58,250 bases of DNA from Flavobacterium cheniae (lineage in GTDB: Bacteria > Bacteroidota > Bacteroidia > Flavobacteriales > Flavobacteriaceae): the NCBI RefSeq assembly GCF_004363695.1, contig NZ_SNZC01000002.1, forward strand, positions 776,885 to 835,134, read 5' to 3'. Positions 15,996 through 23,441 of this stretch are shown here, piece after piece. The position numbers were made by a program, and so were the translations under genes. The notes beneath the pieces are model-generated. The model worked only from the letters and a program-made list of their open reading frames with translations, was not told the DNA's origin and ran no database searches. Positions within the stretch are counted from its first letter, which is position 1. Each line of letters begins with the position of its first letter.

Positions 15996-16493
15996 ATGAA
16001 AAAGCAATTAATTTCAGCGATAATATTAGGTTCAGTGTTTTTTGTTTCTTGTAAAAAGGATGAAGAAGTTAAACCAGTTGAAGAAACACAACAACAAACC
16101 CAACCTTTTTCAGGCGAAGCTTGGTTAAAACAACGAGTTGGTAATCAAGGTCAAGTGCAACAGCAAGCTGTTCAACAACAAGCGCAACAAACAACTCAAG
16201 CCCAAACCCAAACGGCTCCAGGAATGAATCCTCCTCATGGTCAACCAGGTCATCGTTGTGAAATTCCTGTTGGAGCGCCTTTAAATTCAAAACCAGCAGA
16301 AAAAAAACAACCTCAAACAACAACTCAAGTTGTTAATCAAAAACCTGCTGAAAAGCCTGTGATGAATATTAATTCAAATAACGGATCAACAACAATCGTT
16401 GGTTCAACAACACCTCCAGGAATGAATCCTCCTCATGGTCAAGAAGGTCATCGATGTGATGTTGCAGTAGGAGCGCCTTTGCCAAAACAGTAG
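15996..16493 (+). CDS. Lipoprotein with two GMNPPHGQ-GHRC repeats
   Basis: 165 residues from the ATG at 15996. The longer frame from 15912 would run through the tRNA terminator and promoter box. A lipoprotein signal ends SVFFVSC with Cys19 as the lipidated residue, followed by KKDEE. The middle is low-complexity Gln/Thr-rich. Two near-identical modules, GMNPPHGQPGHRC-EIPVGAPL and GMNPPHGQEGHRC-DVAVGAPL, lie mid-protein and at the C-terminus, each with two His and one Cys in fixed spacing. I recall this motif from other Bacteroidetes proteins of unknown role. Metal or thiol chemistry at the cell envelope is a guess. Confidence 0.8.
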   Translation: MKKQLISAIILGSVFFVSCKKDEEVKPVEETQQQTQPFSGEAWLKQRVGNQGQVQQQAVQQQAQQTTQAQTQTAPGMNPPHGQPGHRCEIPVGAPLNSKPAEKKQPQTTTQVVNQKPAEKPVMNINSNNGSTTIVGSTTPPGMNPPHGQEGHRCDVAVGAPLPKQ

Positions 16494-16516
16494 GTGTTTT
16501 TTGGAAAGGATTCGGA

Positions 16517-17714
16517 TTAACTAAAAAGCTTTTTATTCACAGTTCCTGAAGCTATCCAAGAAGAAATTAATCCAAGTATTACTATAGTCATTATTACAAT
16601 TAACATGTTTTGCCACTCAAAAAGAACGGGATAAGGCATGGTAGGTGTAATCATGATAAAAGACAAATGCTGTTGAAGTAGAATAATACCTATTGCTAAC
16701 CCTAAGCCAATAAATAATCCAAACATAGTAATGATTATTCCTTGAGTAAAAAATATAGTGCGAATTGATGTTTGTGTAACGCCAATATTGTATAAAGTCT
16801 TAAGGTTGTCTCTTTTGTCAATAATAATCATTACAATAGCTCCTGCAAGGCAAAACAAGGTAAGTATAACTACTAATGTGCTGAATAAATAAATAAATAA
16901 GTTTTCAGATTGTAGCATTTTATAGAGCGAGTCATTAAGTTGTGCTCTGTTTTTTATTTTGATAGATTTTCCAAAAATAGAGGTTAGTTCTTCTCTAACT
17001 TGATTTTCGTTGGCACCTACTTTTAGTTTAATTTCAAGATTGGTAATCTCACTATTTTTTAGGCCTAAGAAATTTTTTGCCAAATCAATAGAACAAAAAA
17101 CATATTTACTGTCTAATTCCTCATTTATGGAGTAAATTCCGGAAGGGAATAATAAAACTTTATTAAAAGCTTCATTCGGGTTTTCGATGTTTCCTTTTCC
17201 TGGTTTTGGAGCATAAGCTTCTAAGCCATTGTTATAATCAAACAATCCTAAGCCTAATTTTCTACTAATATCAGCCCCAACAACTACGTTTTCAGAATTA
17301 TTTTCAAACCATTCTCCAGCATATAAATGGTTGTTAAAATCGGTTACTTGTATAAATCGGCTGTCTACTCCTTTTATGTGAGCAACTAATTCTTTGTTGT
17401 CATACATAAAGTAAACTCGTTCTTCTATTATTTTACTGTAAGATGTAATTGCTTCACTTTTTTTTAGTAATTCTTCCTGCTTTGGGTTGACTACAAATGT
17501 TTTTCCAGTAGTGGTTTCTAGTCTTAAATCTGGGTCAGAAGCATTAGCAAAATTCAAGCTAAATTCTTTGAGCCCGCTAAAAACAGATAAAAAAACAAAA
17601 AGCGCCATCGTACTAGCTATAATTCCAACAGAAGCAATTCCCGTAATGATGTTAATTGCTTTGTTTTTACTGAAACTTACAGCATAACGTTTGGCTATGT
17701 AAAAGGAAAGGTTC
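16517..17714 (-). CDS. LolC/LolE-type ABC transporter permease (FtsX-like)
   Basis: 399 residues; the TTG start codon occupies 17714-17716, one base after the rbfA stop, so translation is probably coupled. One N-terminal membrane span (~20-45) follows the family signature FYIAKRYAVSFSKNKAINIIT. A periplasmic MacB-like domain comes next, then three C-terminal spans forming the FtsX-like permease domain. Members release lipoproteins from the inner membrane together with an ATPase. No ATPase gene is adjacent, as is common in this phylum. LolC and LolE cannot be separated here. It is in a two-gene unit behind rbfA. Confidence 0.85.
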
Positions 17715-17717
17715 AAA

Positions 17718-18110
17718 TTACGATTTCTTTCTTTTTTCTAATAAATCCGGATTCTCAATAGGATTTTCATCTCCAGTTAAGGCTTTGTCAATTTTTTCGA
17801 TATAATCTAAACTGTCATCAATATAGAAAATCAAATTCGGAACTTTGCGCAATTGGTTTTTTACACGTTGCGATAAATCATGTTTAATGAGTGGGGCATT
17901 ACTTTTAACCGCAGCTAAAATTTCAGGCGCTTTATCTGTAGGGAATATACTTAAATGCACTTTTGCAATCGATAAATCAGAAGTTACATTTACTTTTGAA
18001 ACCGAAATTATTAAGTTATTGATATTATTTTTACGGATTTCACCTTGCAAAATCGAAACCAAGTCGTTTTGTAAAAGTGCTCCTATTTTTTTTTGTCTAT
18101 TTGTTTCCAT
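17718..18110 (-). CDS. rbfA: Ribosome-binding factor A
   Basis: About 130 residues. It is a KH-fold 30S maturation and cold-adaptation factor. It begins METNRQKKIGALLQNDL, the usual family start, so I use the ATG at 18108-18110 rather than the ATG five codons upstream. Further motifs are ISVSKVNVTSDLSIAKVHLSI and the late LRKVPNLIFYIDDSLDY. It is followed after one base by the LolC/E-like permease. A TATTTTTG box lies only four bases before the ATG, so the mRNA may be nearly leaderless. It is divergent from mce. Confidence 0.95.
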   Translation of the reverse strand: METNRQKKIGALLQNDLVSILQGEIRKNNINNLIISVSKVNVTSDLSIAKVHLSIFPTDKAPEILAAVKSNAPLIKHDLSQRVKNQLRKVPNLIFYIDDSLDYIEKIDKALTGDENPIENPDLLEKRKKS

Positions 18111-18197
18111 GATGCAAAAATACATAAAATTTCATCAAGGCGTATTCTTTTAAGTTTATATATAAAAGTCTTTAAAAAATCATTCGTTGTTTTTTGT

Positions 18198-18205
18198 TAA
18201 CTTTG
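18198..18205 (+). promoter_or_regulatory. -7 promoter box for mce
   Basis: TAACTTTG, an exact TAnnTTTG match, 25 bases before the ATG at 18231. Confidence 0.5.
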
Positions 18206-18230
18206 TTCATACTTAAAATAATGATATTAA

Positions 18231-18632
18231 ATGAGAAAAATTGAACATATAGGTATTGCGGTGAAAAGTTTAGAAGTGTCTAATGCTTTGTTTGAAAAAT
18301 TGTTTGGACAGCCGCCATATAAGGAAGAAGAGGTAGCTAGCGAAGGAGTTAAGACTTCTTTTTTTATGAATGGACCAAATAAAATAGAATTGTTAGAAGC
18401 AACCAATCCAGAAAGTCCAATCGCTAAATTTTTAGAAAAAAAGGGAGAAGGAATCCATCACATCGCTTTTGACGTAAATGATATTAATGAAGAAATTATT
18501 CGATTAAAAAACGAAGGTTTTGTGGTTTTAAATGAGATTCCTAAGAAAGGAGCTGATAATAAATTGGTTGCATTTCTTCATCCAAAAGGTACAAATGGCG
18601 TGCTAGTAGAGCTTTGCCAAGAAATAAAATAA
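18231..18632 (+). CDS. mce: Methylmalonyl-CoA epimerase
   Basis: 133 residues, a single VOC (glyoxalase-fold) protein that interconverts (R)- and (S)-methylmalonyl-CoA in propionate metabolism. Metal ligands are apparent in KIEHIGIAV (His near 6), IELLEATNPESPI with its Glu, EGIHHIAFDV, and the final GVLVELCQE Glu. The length matches the family. It stands alone between rbfA (divergent) and a tRNA gene. The mutase genes are not in the window. Confidence 0.93.
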   Translation: MRKIEHIGIAVKSLEVSNALFEKLFGQPPYKEEEVASEGVKTSFFMNGPNKIELLEATNPESPIAKFLEKKGEGIHHIAFDVNDINEEIIRLKNEGFVVLNEIPKKGADNKLVAFLHPKGTNGVLVELCQEIK

Positions 18633-18646
18633 AGTTTAAAAAAAGA

Positions 18647-18678
18647 TTTGGTTGCCATAAAAATTAGTCTTAATATTG
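18647..18678 (+). promoter_or_regulatory. Possible promoter for the CAU tRNA
   Basis: TTTG at 18647-18650, a 20-base spacer, then TAATATTG (one mismatch to TAnnTTTG), ending 13 bases before the tRNA. Confidence 0.4.
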
Positions 18679-18691
18679 CAACTTCAATACT

Positions 18692-18765
18692 GGTCCTATA
18701 GCTCAGTTGGTTAGAGCACCTGACTCATAATCAGGTGGTCCCTGGTTCGAGCCCAGGTGGGACCA
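18692..18765 (+). tRNA. tRNA with CAU anticodon (elongator Met or Ile2)
   Basis: Seventy-four bases with a complete cloverleaf: acceptor GGTCCTA / TGGGACC, D arm GCTCAGTTGGTTAGAGC, anticodon stem CCTGA / TCAGG around CTCATAA (anticodon CAT), and T arm CCTGG-TTCGAGC-CCAGG. It is not an initiator, because the anticodon stem lacks three G-C pairs. Elongator Met and lysidine-modified Ile2 share this anticodon and cannot be separated by eye. CCA is not encoded. Confidence 0.92.
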
Positions 18766-18958
18766 CTTTTATTGTTTTAAATTAAGAAGAGAATACTTAC
18801 AAACAACAAATTTTAAGTTTTTTTTAAGTTTTTTTCTAAAAATAACTTGTAAAGTATAAAAATATTTATATTTTCGTGTTTTCTAATGAGTTTGTGTTAC
18901 AGAATATTAACTTATTATTAAATAATTTCTTTTATTAGTAAGAGAATGATATAAATTA

Positions 18959-18966
18959 TACTTTTG
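18959..18966 (+). promoter_or_regulatory. -7 promoter box for the PID-CTERM-like miniprotein
   Basis: TACTTTTG, an exact TAnnTTTG match. It ends only five bases before the first in-frame ATG (18972), so the ATG at 18984 is the better start. The 18766-18958 stretch upstream is AT-rich and otherwise featureless. Confidence 0.5.
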
Positions 18967-18983
18967 CGCCAATGAGAACAATT

Positions 18984-19187
18984 ATGAATAAAATTATAAC
19001 AATTTTAGTAGTACTATTTAGTATTCAAGGTGTTTTAGCAGCAGAACCAACACCTCCGCCGCCAACTCCACCACCACCACCAGGTTTACCTATTGATGGA
19101 GGGTTAGTTGTTTTATTCTTTTTGGCATTAGTTTCTGGTTATTATTTATCTAAGAAATATATATCTACAAAAAAAGGCTCTTTATAA
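18984..19187 (+). CDS. PID-CTERM-like small exported membrane protein
   Basis: 67 residues. Signal peptide MNKIITILVVLFSIQGVLAA, then a proline-rich linker (EPTPPPPTPPPPPG), then LPIDGG followed by one hydrophobic span and a basic tail (SKKYISTKKG). This order matches the PID-CTERM sorting signal described in Bacteroidetes, thought to be handled by an exosortase/archaeosortase-like enzyme; no such enzyme is in this window. Almost nothing is left as a mature passenger, so the protein may be essentially signal plus anchor. The first ATG at 18972 is possible but would make the message leaderless. The stop codon lies in the loop of its own terminator. Confidence 0.75.
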   Translation: MNKIITILVVLFSIQGVLAAEPTPPPPTPPPPPGLPIDGGLVVLFFLALVSGYYLSKKYISTKKGSL

Positions 19188-19199
19188 GAGCCTTTTTTT
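19169..19199. terminator. Bidirectional terminator overlapping the stop of the PID-CTERM-like gene
   Basis: Stem AAAAAGGCTCTT / AAGAGCCTTTTT with a 3-base loop that overlaps the stop codon TAA (19185-19187). T-runs occur on both strands and it also serves the convergent ribE, whose stop begins at 19198. Confidence 0.85.
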
Positions 19200-19788
19200 A
19201 TTTTCTTAATTCGTTCAATCGGCTTACATACTTTCCAATTACATCGAATTCTAAGTTTACTTTTGTGCCAATTTTAAAAGTGTTAAAATTAGTGTGATCA
19301 AAAGTGTAGGGAATAATGGCAACACTAAAAGTGTTTAACCCTGAATTCACTACAGTCAAACTTGTTCCGTTTATCGTAATCGAACCTTTTTCAATTGTAA
19401 TGTTGTTTAAAGAGGCGTCATATTCAAACGTGAAAACCCAACTCCCGTTTGCTTCCTTAATATTAGTACAAGTTCCAGTTTGGTCTACGTGTCCTTGAAC
19501 AATGTGTCCATCCAATCTGTCTCCAAGTTTCATCGCGCGTTCTAAGTTTATAGCATCACCTACACTCCAAGTTCCAATAGAAGTCTTGTCGATAGTCTCT
19601 TTAATAGCGGTTACAGTGTAATTTTTGTTTTCAATTTTTACCACAGTTAAACAAATGCCGTTATGGGCTACGCTTTGGTCAATTTTTAATTCATGTGTAA
19701 TTTCAGATTCTACCGTTAAGTGCAGGTTTTCCTGATCTTTTTCGATTTCTTTTATAATTCCGAGGGTTTCTATAATTCCGGTAAACAT
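19198..19788 (-). CDS. ribE: Riboflavin synthase, alpha subunit
   Basis: About 196 residues. It dismutates two 6,7-dimethyl-8-ribityllumazine to riboflavin. There are two lumazine-binding repeats: the first begins MFTGIIETLG with HNGICLTV, and the second has KLGDRLDGHIVQGHVDQTG and INGTSLTV. The conserved start MFTGIIE corresponds to the ATG at 19786-19788; the longer frame from 19848 is rejected because it runs through the divergent promoter region. The other riboflavin genes except ribF are elsewhere. It is convergent with the PID-CTERM-like gene. Confidence 0.95.
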   Translation of the reverse strand: MFTGIIETLGIIKEIEKDQENLHLTVESEITHELKIDQSVAHNGICLTVVKIENKNYTVTAIKETIDKTSIGTWSVGDAINLERAMKLGDRLDGHIVQGHVDQTGTCTNIKEANGSWVFTFEYDASLNNITIEKGSITINGTSLTVVNSGLNTFSVAIIPYTFDHTNFNTFKIGTKVNLEFDVIGKYVSRLNELRK

Positions 19789-19805
19789 AACTGATTTAAT
19801 TTTAC

Positions 19806-19813
19806 TAAATTTG
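19806..19813 (+). promoter_or_regulatory. -7 promoter box for pdxA
   Basis: TAAATTTG, an exact TAnnTTTG match, 33 bases before the pdxA ATG. It lies downstream of, and facing, the ribE box at 19819-19826. Confidence 0.5.
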
Positions 19814-19818
19814 CACAT

Positions 19819-19826
19819 CAAAAGTA
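19819..19826 (-). promoter_or_regulatory. -7 promoter box for ribE
   Basis: The minus strand reads TACTTTTG, an exact TAnnTTTG match, about 30 bases before the ribE ATG. Confidence 0.5.
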
Positions 19827-19846
19827 AGCAATAAATCACATTTGTC

Positions 19847-20896
19847 ATGGTTAAAAAAGCAGAAAATATAATTGTTGGAATTTCGATTGGAGATTTAAAT
19901 GGTATTGGAAGCGAGGTTATTTTAAAAACATTTGAAGATACTCGAATGTTAGAATTGTGTACGCCTGTAATTTTTGCGAATGTAAAAATCGTTTCTTTTT
20001 TAAAGAAAGAGCTAAAGTTAGATGTTGCTATTCATGGAATTGATAAATTAGAACAATTAGTTGTTGGAAAAATCAATGTATTGAATGTTTGGCGCGAAGG
20101 TGTAAATTTAGAATTCGGGAAAAATGATGATGTAGTTGGTAGTTATGCTATAAAATCTTTTGTTGCGGCTACTAAAGCGTTAAAAGAAGGATTGGTTGAT
20201 GTTTTGGTAACAGCACCTATTAATAAGTATAACATTCAATCAGAAGAATTCAAATTCCCAGGTCACACTGATTATTTGGATAAAGAATTGGAAGGCGATG
20301 CGTTAATGTTAATGGTGCACGATGATTTACGTGTTGGATTACTTACTGATCATGTTCCAGTGAATGAAGTAGCGAAACATTTGAATGAAAAATTAATTTC
20401 GAGTAAAATTAAAACCATCATTCAAACGTTGAAGCAAGATTTTGAAATTGAAAAACCAAAAGTAGCTGTTTTAGGATTGAATCCGCATTCTGGTGATAAT
20501 GGGGTTATTGGTCAAGAGGAAGAAAAAATAATAAAACCAGCATTAAAAAAATTATTTGAAGCAGGAAATATGGTTTTCGGACCTTTTCCAGCGGACGGAT
20601 TTTTTGGTTCGGCACAATATGAAAAATACGATGCGGTAATTGCAACTTATCATGATCAAGGATTGATTCCTTTCAAAACATTGTCGTTTGGTAACGGAGT
20701 AAATTACACAGCAGGGTTAAATAAAATTAGAACTTCTCCCGATCACGGAACTGCATATGAAATTGCAGGTAAAGGAGTGGCTAATCACGAGTCATTTAAA
20801 GAGGCAGTTTATTTAGCAATTGATATTTATAACAAAAGAAATGACTATCAAGAGCTGATTAAAAACCCTTTAAAAACAAAAGAAAAACAGTTATAA
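19847..20896 (+). CDS. pdxA: 4-hydroxythreonine-4-phosphate dehydrogenase
   Basis: 349 residues. It oxidises 4-phosphohydroxy-L-threonine in pyridoxal phosphate synthesis. Family motifs are ISIGDLNGIGSEV near the start (commonly GDPAGIGPE elsewhere), TAPINK, the metal ligand in FPGHTDYL, LNPHSGDNGVIGQEE, the second ligand in ATYHDQGLIPFK, and the third in TSPDHGTAYEIAG. It is divergent from ribE with opposed promoter boxes in the shared space. No terminator is clear before the next promoter at 20919. Confidence 0.95.
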   Translation: MVKKAENIIVGISIGDLNGIGSEVILKTFEDTRMLELCTPVIFANVKIVSFLKKELKLDVAIHGIDKLEQLVVGKINVLNVWREGVNLEFGKNDDVVGSYAIKSFVAATKALKEGLVDVLVTAPINKYNIQSEEFKFPGHTDYLDKELEGDALMLMVHDDLRVGLLTDHVPVNEVAKHLNEKLISSKIKTIIQTLKQDFEIEKPKVAVLGLNPHSGDNGVIGQEEEKIIKPALKKLFEAGNMVFGPFPADGFFGSAQYEKYDAVIATYHDQGLIPFKTLSFGNGVNYTAGLNKIRTSPDHGTAYEIAGKGVANHESFKEAVYLAIDIYNKRNDYQELIKNPLKTKEKQL

Positions 20897-20918
20897 ACAA
20901 AAAAATGTTCACAACTGG

Positions 20919-20947
20919 TTTGAATTTATAAATATTTTATATCTTTG
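20919..20947 (+). promoter_or_regulatory. Strong promoter of yceD-rpmF
   Basis: TTTG (20919-20922), a 17-base spacer, then TATCTTTG (20940-20947). Immediately after it is the perfect palindrome ACCTTTT-A-AAAAGGT (20951-20965), which would lie at the start of the transcript. Confidence 0.7.
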
Positions 20948-20977
20948 CACACCTTTTAAAAAGGTAAAACTGTTGTT

Positions 20978-21514
20978 ATGAATGATTTAAAAGAATATTT
21001 AATACCATTCGTGGGATTAAAAATAGGGAAGCATCAGTTTGATTATCAAATAGATAATACGTTCTTTAAAAACTTTGATTACGACGAATACAATGCCGTT
21101 TCAGTCAAAGTTGATATTGTTTTAGAGAAGAAAAGCACTATGCTTGAACTCGATTTTAAGCACAAAGGAACAGTAAATGTGCCTTGCGATGTGTCTGGAG
21201 AAGAGTTCGATTTGCCAATTAAAGGAAAATTAAAACTTTTAGTTAAGTTTGGAGATGCCTTTAATGATGAGAATGAGGAGTTGCTCATTTTGCCTCATGG
21301 TGAATTTCAAGTAAATGTTGCGCAATATATATATGAGTCTATTATATTGTCAGTTCCTTTAAGAAGAGTACATCCTGGAATTAAAGATGGTTCTTTAACG
21401 GATGTAATTGAAAAATTGGAATCGCTTTCTCCAAAAGAAAACAAAGAAGAACAACAAAATAATGATATTGACCCTAGATGGGAGAATTTAAAAAAACTAT
21501 TAACGGATAAATAA
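20978..21514 (+). CDS. YceD/DUF177 family protein
   Basis: 178 residues of the DUF177 (YceD, 23S rRNA accumulation) family, which commonly sits directly upstream of the L32 gene. The central LELDFKHKGTVNVPCDVSGEEFDLPIKGK segment (residues about 53-80) resembles the conserved core. The final stretch DPRWENLKKLL matches the usual C-terminal signature. The protein is acidic and has no signal peptide. rpmF follows after nine bases. The role in 23S rRNA processing or ribosome assembly is inferred from the family. Confidence 0.88.
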   Translation: MNDLKEYLIPFVGLKIGKHQFDYQIDNTFFKNFDYDEYNAVSVKVDIVLEKKSTMLELDFKHKGTVNVPCDVSGEEFDLPIKGKLKLLVKFGDAFNDENEELLILPHGEFQVNVAQYIYESIILSVPLRRVHPGIKDGSLTDVIEKLESLSPKENKEEQQNNDIDPRWENLKKLLTDK

Positions 21515-21523
21515 AATAGAACA

Positions 21524-21718
21524 ATGGCACATCCTAAGAGAAGACAGTCGTCTACAAGAAGAGATAAAAGAAGAACACATTACAAAGCGACAGTTGCTCA
21601 AATCGCAACATGTCCAATAACTGGTGAAGCACACTTATACCACAGAGCTTACTGGCATGAAGGTAAAATGTACTACAGAGGTCAAGTTGTAATTGATAAA
21701 AATGAAGCAGTAGCTTAA
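21524..21718 (+). CDS. rpmF: 50S ribosomal protein L32
   Basis: 64 residues, very basic, beginning [20 protein letters not shown], the standard start of L32. It is co-transcribed with the upstream YceD gene and ends at a strong terminator. Only one cysteine remains ([10 protein letters not shown]), so the zinc-ribbon form is absent. Confidence 0.97.
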   Translation: MAHPKRRQSSTRRDKRRTHYKATVAQIATCPITGEAHLYHRAYWHEGKMYYRGQVVIDKNEAVA

Positions 21719-21740
21719 TTGCATCAGAGAAAAAATAGAG

Positions 21741-21769
21741 AAAACTCTCACATTGTGAGAGTTTTTTTG
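21741..21769 (+). terminator. Terminator after rpmF
   Basis: Stem AACTCTCAC / GTGAGAGTT with a 3-base loop and a T-run. Confidence 0.88.
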
Positions 21770-21776
21770 TTAAGTA

Positions 21777-21810
21777 CCTATTTCGTTTATAATTAATAAA
21801 AACGAATAGG
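21777..21810. promoter_or_regulatory. Imperfect inverted repeat upstream of fabH
   Basis: CCTATTTCGTTT and AAAACGAATAGG pair around a 10-base AT spacer with one bulged T. It sits between the rpmF terminator and fabH and could be an operator or a leader structure. No clean TAnnTTTG box was found for fabH. Confidence 0.35.
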
Positions 21811-21885
21811 ATTCGTTTGAAATTTTTTTTGTAATTTCCACCACTTTTTGAACCTTAAAAATTCAGAAGGAAAAATTAATCGAAG

Positions 21886-22881
21886 ATGAATAAAATAACA
21901 GCAGCAATTACGGCAGTAGGTTCTTATGTTCCCGACTTTGTTCTGTCGAATCAAGTATTGGAAACATTAGTAGATACTAATGACGAATGGATTACCACTC
22001 GTACCGGAATTAAAGAAAGAAGATTGTTAAAAGAGGAAGGCCAAGGCACTTCTTTCATGGCAATTAAAGCCGCTCAAAACTTATTAGAGAAAGCCAATTT
22101 AGATCCTAAAGATATCGATTTAGTGATCATGGCAACGGCAACACCAGATATGCCAGTAGCTTCAACTGGAGTTTATGTAGCTACACAAATTGGAGCAACA
22201 AATGCTTTTGCATTTGATTTACAAGCCGCTTGTTCGAGCTTCCTTTACGGAATGTCAGCAGCATCAGCTTATATTGCATCTGGAAAATACAAAAAAGTTT
22301 TATTAATTGGTGCCGATAAAATGTCATCAATTATTGATTATACAGACAGAGCTACTTGTATCATCTTTGGTGATGGAGCAGGAGCCGTATTGTTTGAACC
22401 AAATACAGAAGGATTAGGTCTTCAAGATGAAATTCTAAAAAGTGATGGAATCGGAAGAGAATTCTTAAAAATTGAAGCGGGTGGTTCTATTTTACCTCCT
22501 TCAGAAGAAACCGTTAAAAACAAACAACATTTTGTTTTCCAAGACGGAAAAACGGTTTTTAAATACGCAGTTTCTGGAATGGCTGATGTGAGTGAGAAAA
22601 TCATGCAACGAAACAATTTATCTCACGACGATATCAATTGGTTAGTAGCGCATCAAGCAAACAGAAGAATTATCGATGCTACTGCAAATCGTATGGAGTT
22701 AGACGAATCTAAAGTTCTAATTAACATTCAAAAATACGGAAATACCACTTCGGCAACCCTACCTTTATTATTATCAGATTTCGAAAACCAATTGAAAAAA
22801 GGAGATAACATTATCTTTGCAGCTTTTGGTGGCGGATTCACATGGGGTGCTATCTATTTAAAATGGGCTTACACTAAATAA
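21886..22881 (+). CDS. fabH: Beta-ketoacyl-ACP synthase III (FabH)
   Basis: 331 residues. It condenses an acyl-CoA primer with malonyl-ACP to start fatty-acid synthesis. The catalytic triad is visible: Cys116 in LQAACSSFLYG, His in WLVAHQANRRI, and Asn in QKYGNTTSATLPL. The glycine-rich end is AAFGGGFTWGA. In Flavobacteria it likely uses branched primers to make iso fatty acids, which is inferred. It is followed by accB after 26 bases and then accC, so the acetyl-CoA carboxylase biotin subunits and the initiating condensing enzyme are probably co-expressed. Confidence 0.96.
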   Translation: MNKITAAITAVGSYVPDFVLSNQVLETLVDTNDEWITTRTGIKERRLLKEEGQGTSFMAIKAAQNLLEKANLDPKDIDLVIMATATPDMPVASTGVYVATQIGATNAFAFDLQAACSSFLYGMSAASAYIASGKYKKVLLIGADKMSSIIDYTDRATCIIFGDGAGAVLFEPNTEGLGLQDEILKSDGIGREFLKIEAGGSILPPSEETVKNKQHFVFQDGKTVFKYAVSGMADVSEKIMQRNNLSHDDINWLVAHQANRRIIDATANRMELDESKVLINIQKYGNTTSATLPLLLSDFENQLKKGDNIIFAAFGGGFTWGAIYLKWAYTK

Positions 22882-22907
22882 AAACAAACTAAACTAAATC
22901 AAATATT

Positions 22908-23393
22908 ATGGATATTAGAGAGATTCAAAACCTAATCAAATTTGTAGCCAAATCGGGCGCTACAGAAGTTAAATTAGAAATGGACGATTTTAAAATCACC
23001 ATAAAAACAACTGCTGAAGGAACTGAAAGCACTACAACTTACGTGCAACAAATGCCAATGCAAGCAGCGCCTCAAATGGCAGCTCCTCAAGTAGTAGCAG
23101 CTCCTGTTGTTACTGATGCTCCAGCAGCTCCAGCAGCTGATGATAGCGCAAAATATATTACTGTAAAATCACCAATCATTGGTACTTTCTATAGAAAACC
23201 AGCACCAGACAAACCAATGTTTGTTGAAGTAGGTTCAACTATCGGAAAAGGAGATGTTCTTTGTGTGATTGAAGCAATGAAATTATTCAACGAAATCGAA
23301 TCAGAAGTTTCAGGAAAAATCGTGAAAATTTTAGTAGATGATTCTTCTCCAGTTGAATTTGATCAACCTTTATTCTTAGTTGATCCATCTTAA
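22908..23393 (+). CDS. accB: Biotin carboxyl carrier protein of acetyl-CoA carboxylase
   Basis: 161 residues. A short N-terminal helix region is joined by a Pro/Ala-rich linker (about 50-78) to a biotinyl domain. The biotinylated lysine is Lys125 in [10 protein letters not shown]. It carries biotin between biotin carboxylase and carboxyltransferase. It lies between fabH and accC on the same strand. Confidence 0.97.
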   Translation: MDIREIQNLIKFVAKSGATEVKLEMDDFKITIKTTAEGTESTTTYVQQMPMQAAPQMAAPQVVAAPVVTDAPAAPAADDSAKYITVKSPIIGTFYRKPAPDKPMFVEVGSTIGKGDVLCVIEAMKLFNEIESEVSGKIVKILVDDSSPVEFDQPLFLVDPS

Positions 23394-23395
23394 TA

Positions 23396-23430
23396 AAGTT
23401 AGAAGTTAGAAGTTGGAAGTTAGAAGTTTT
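23396..23430. repeat. AAGTTAG heptamer array in the accB-accC gap
   Basis: Five consecutive 7-base units, AAGTTAG x2, AAGTTGG, AAGTTAG and AAGTTTT, starting three bases after the accB stop. Heptamer arrays of this sort recur in Flavobacterium intergenic spaces. Confidence 0.7.
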
Positions 23431-23441
23431 CTTTCTTCATA

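Noticed and set aside
16523..16534. AAAAAGCTTTTT as a terminator between the lipoprotein and the LolC/E-like gene
   Set aside because: It is a loop-less palindrome with no following T-run on the plus strand, inside the 3' end of the permease gene.
21771..21790. Resemblance of the fabH upstream sequence (TTAAGTACCTA) to a FapR operator
   Set aside because: FapR is a Firmicutes regulator, the match is partial, and no regulator gene is nearby.
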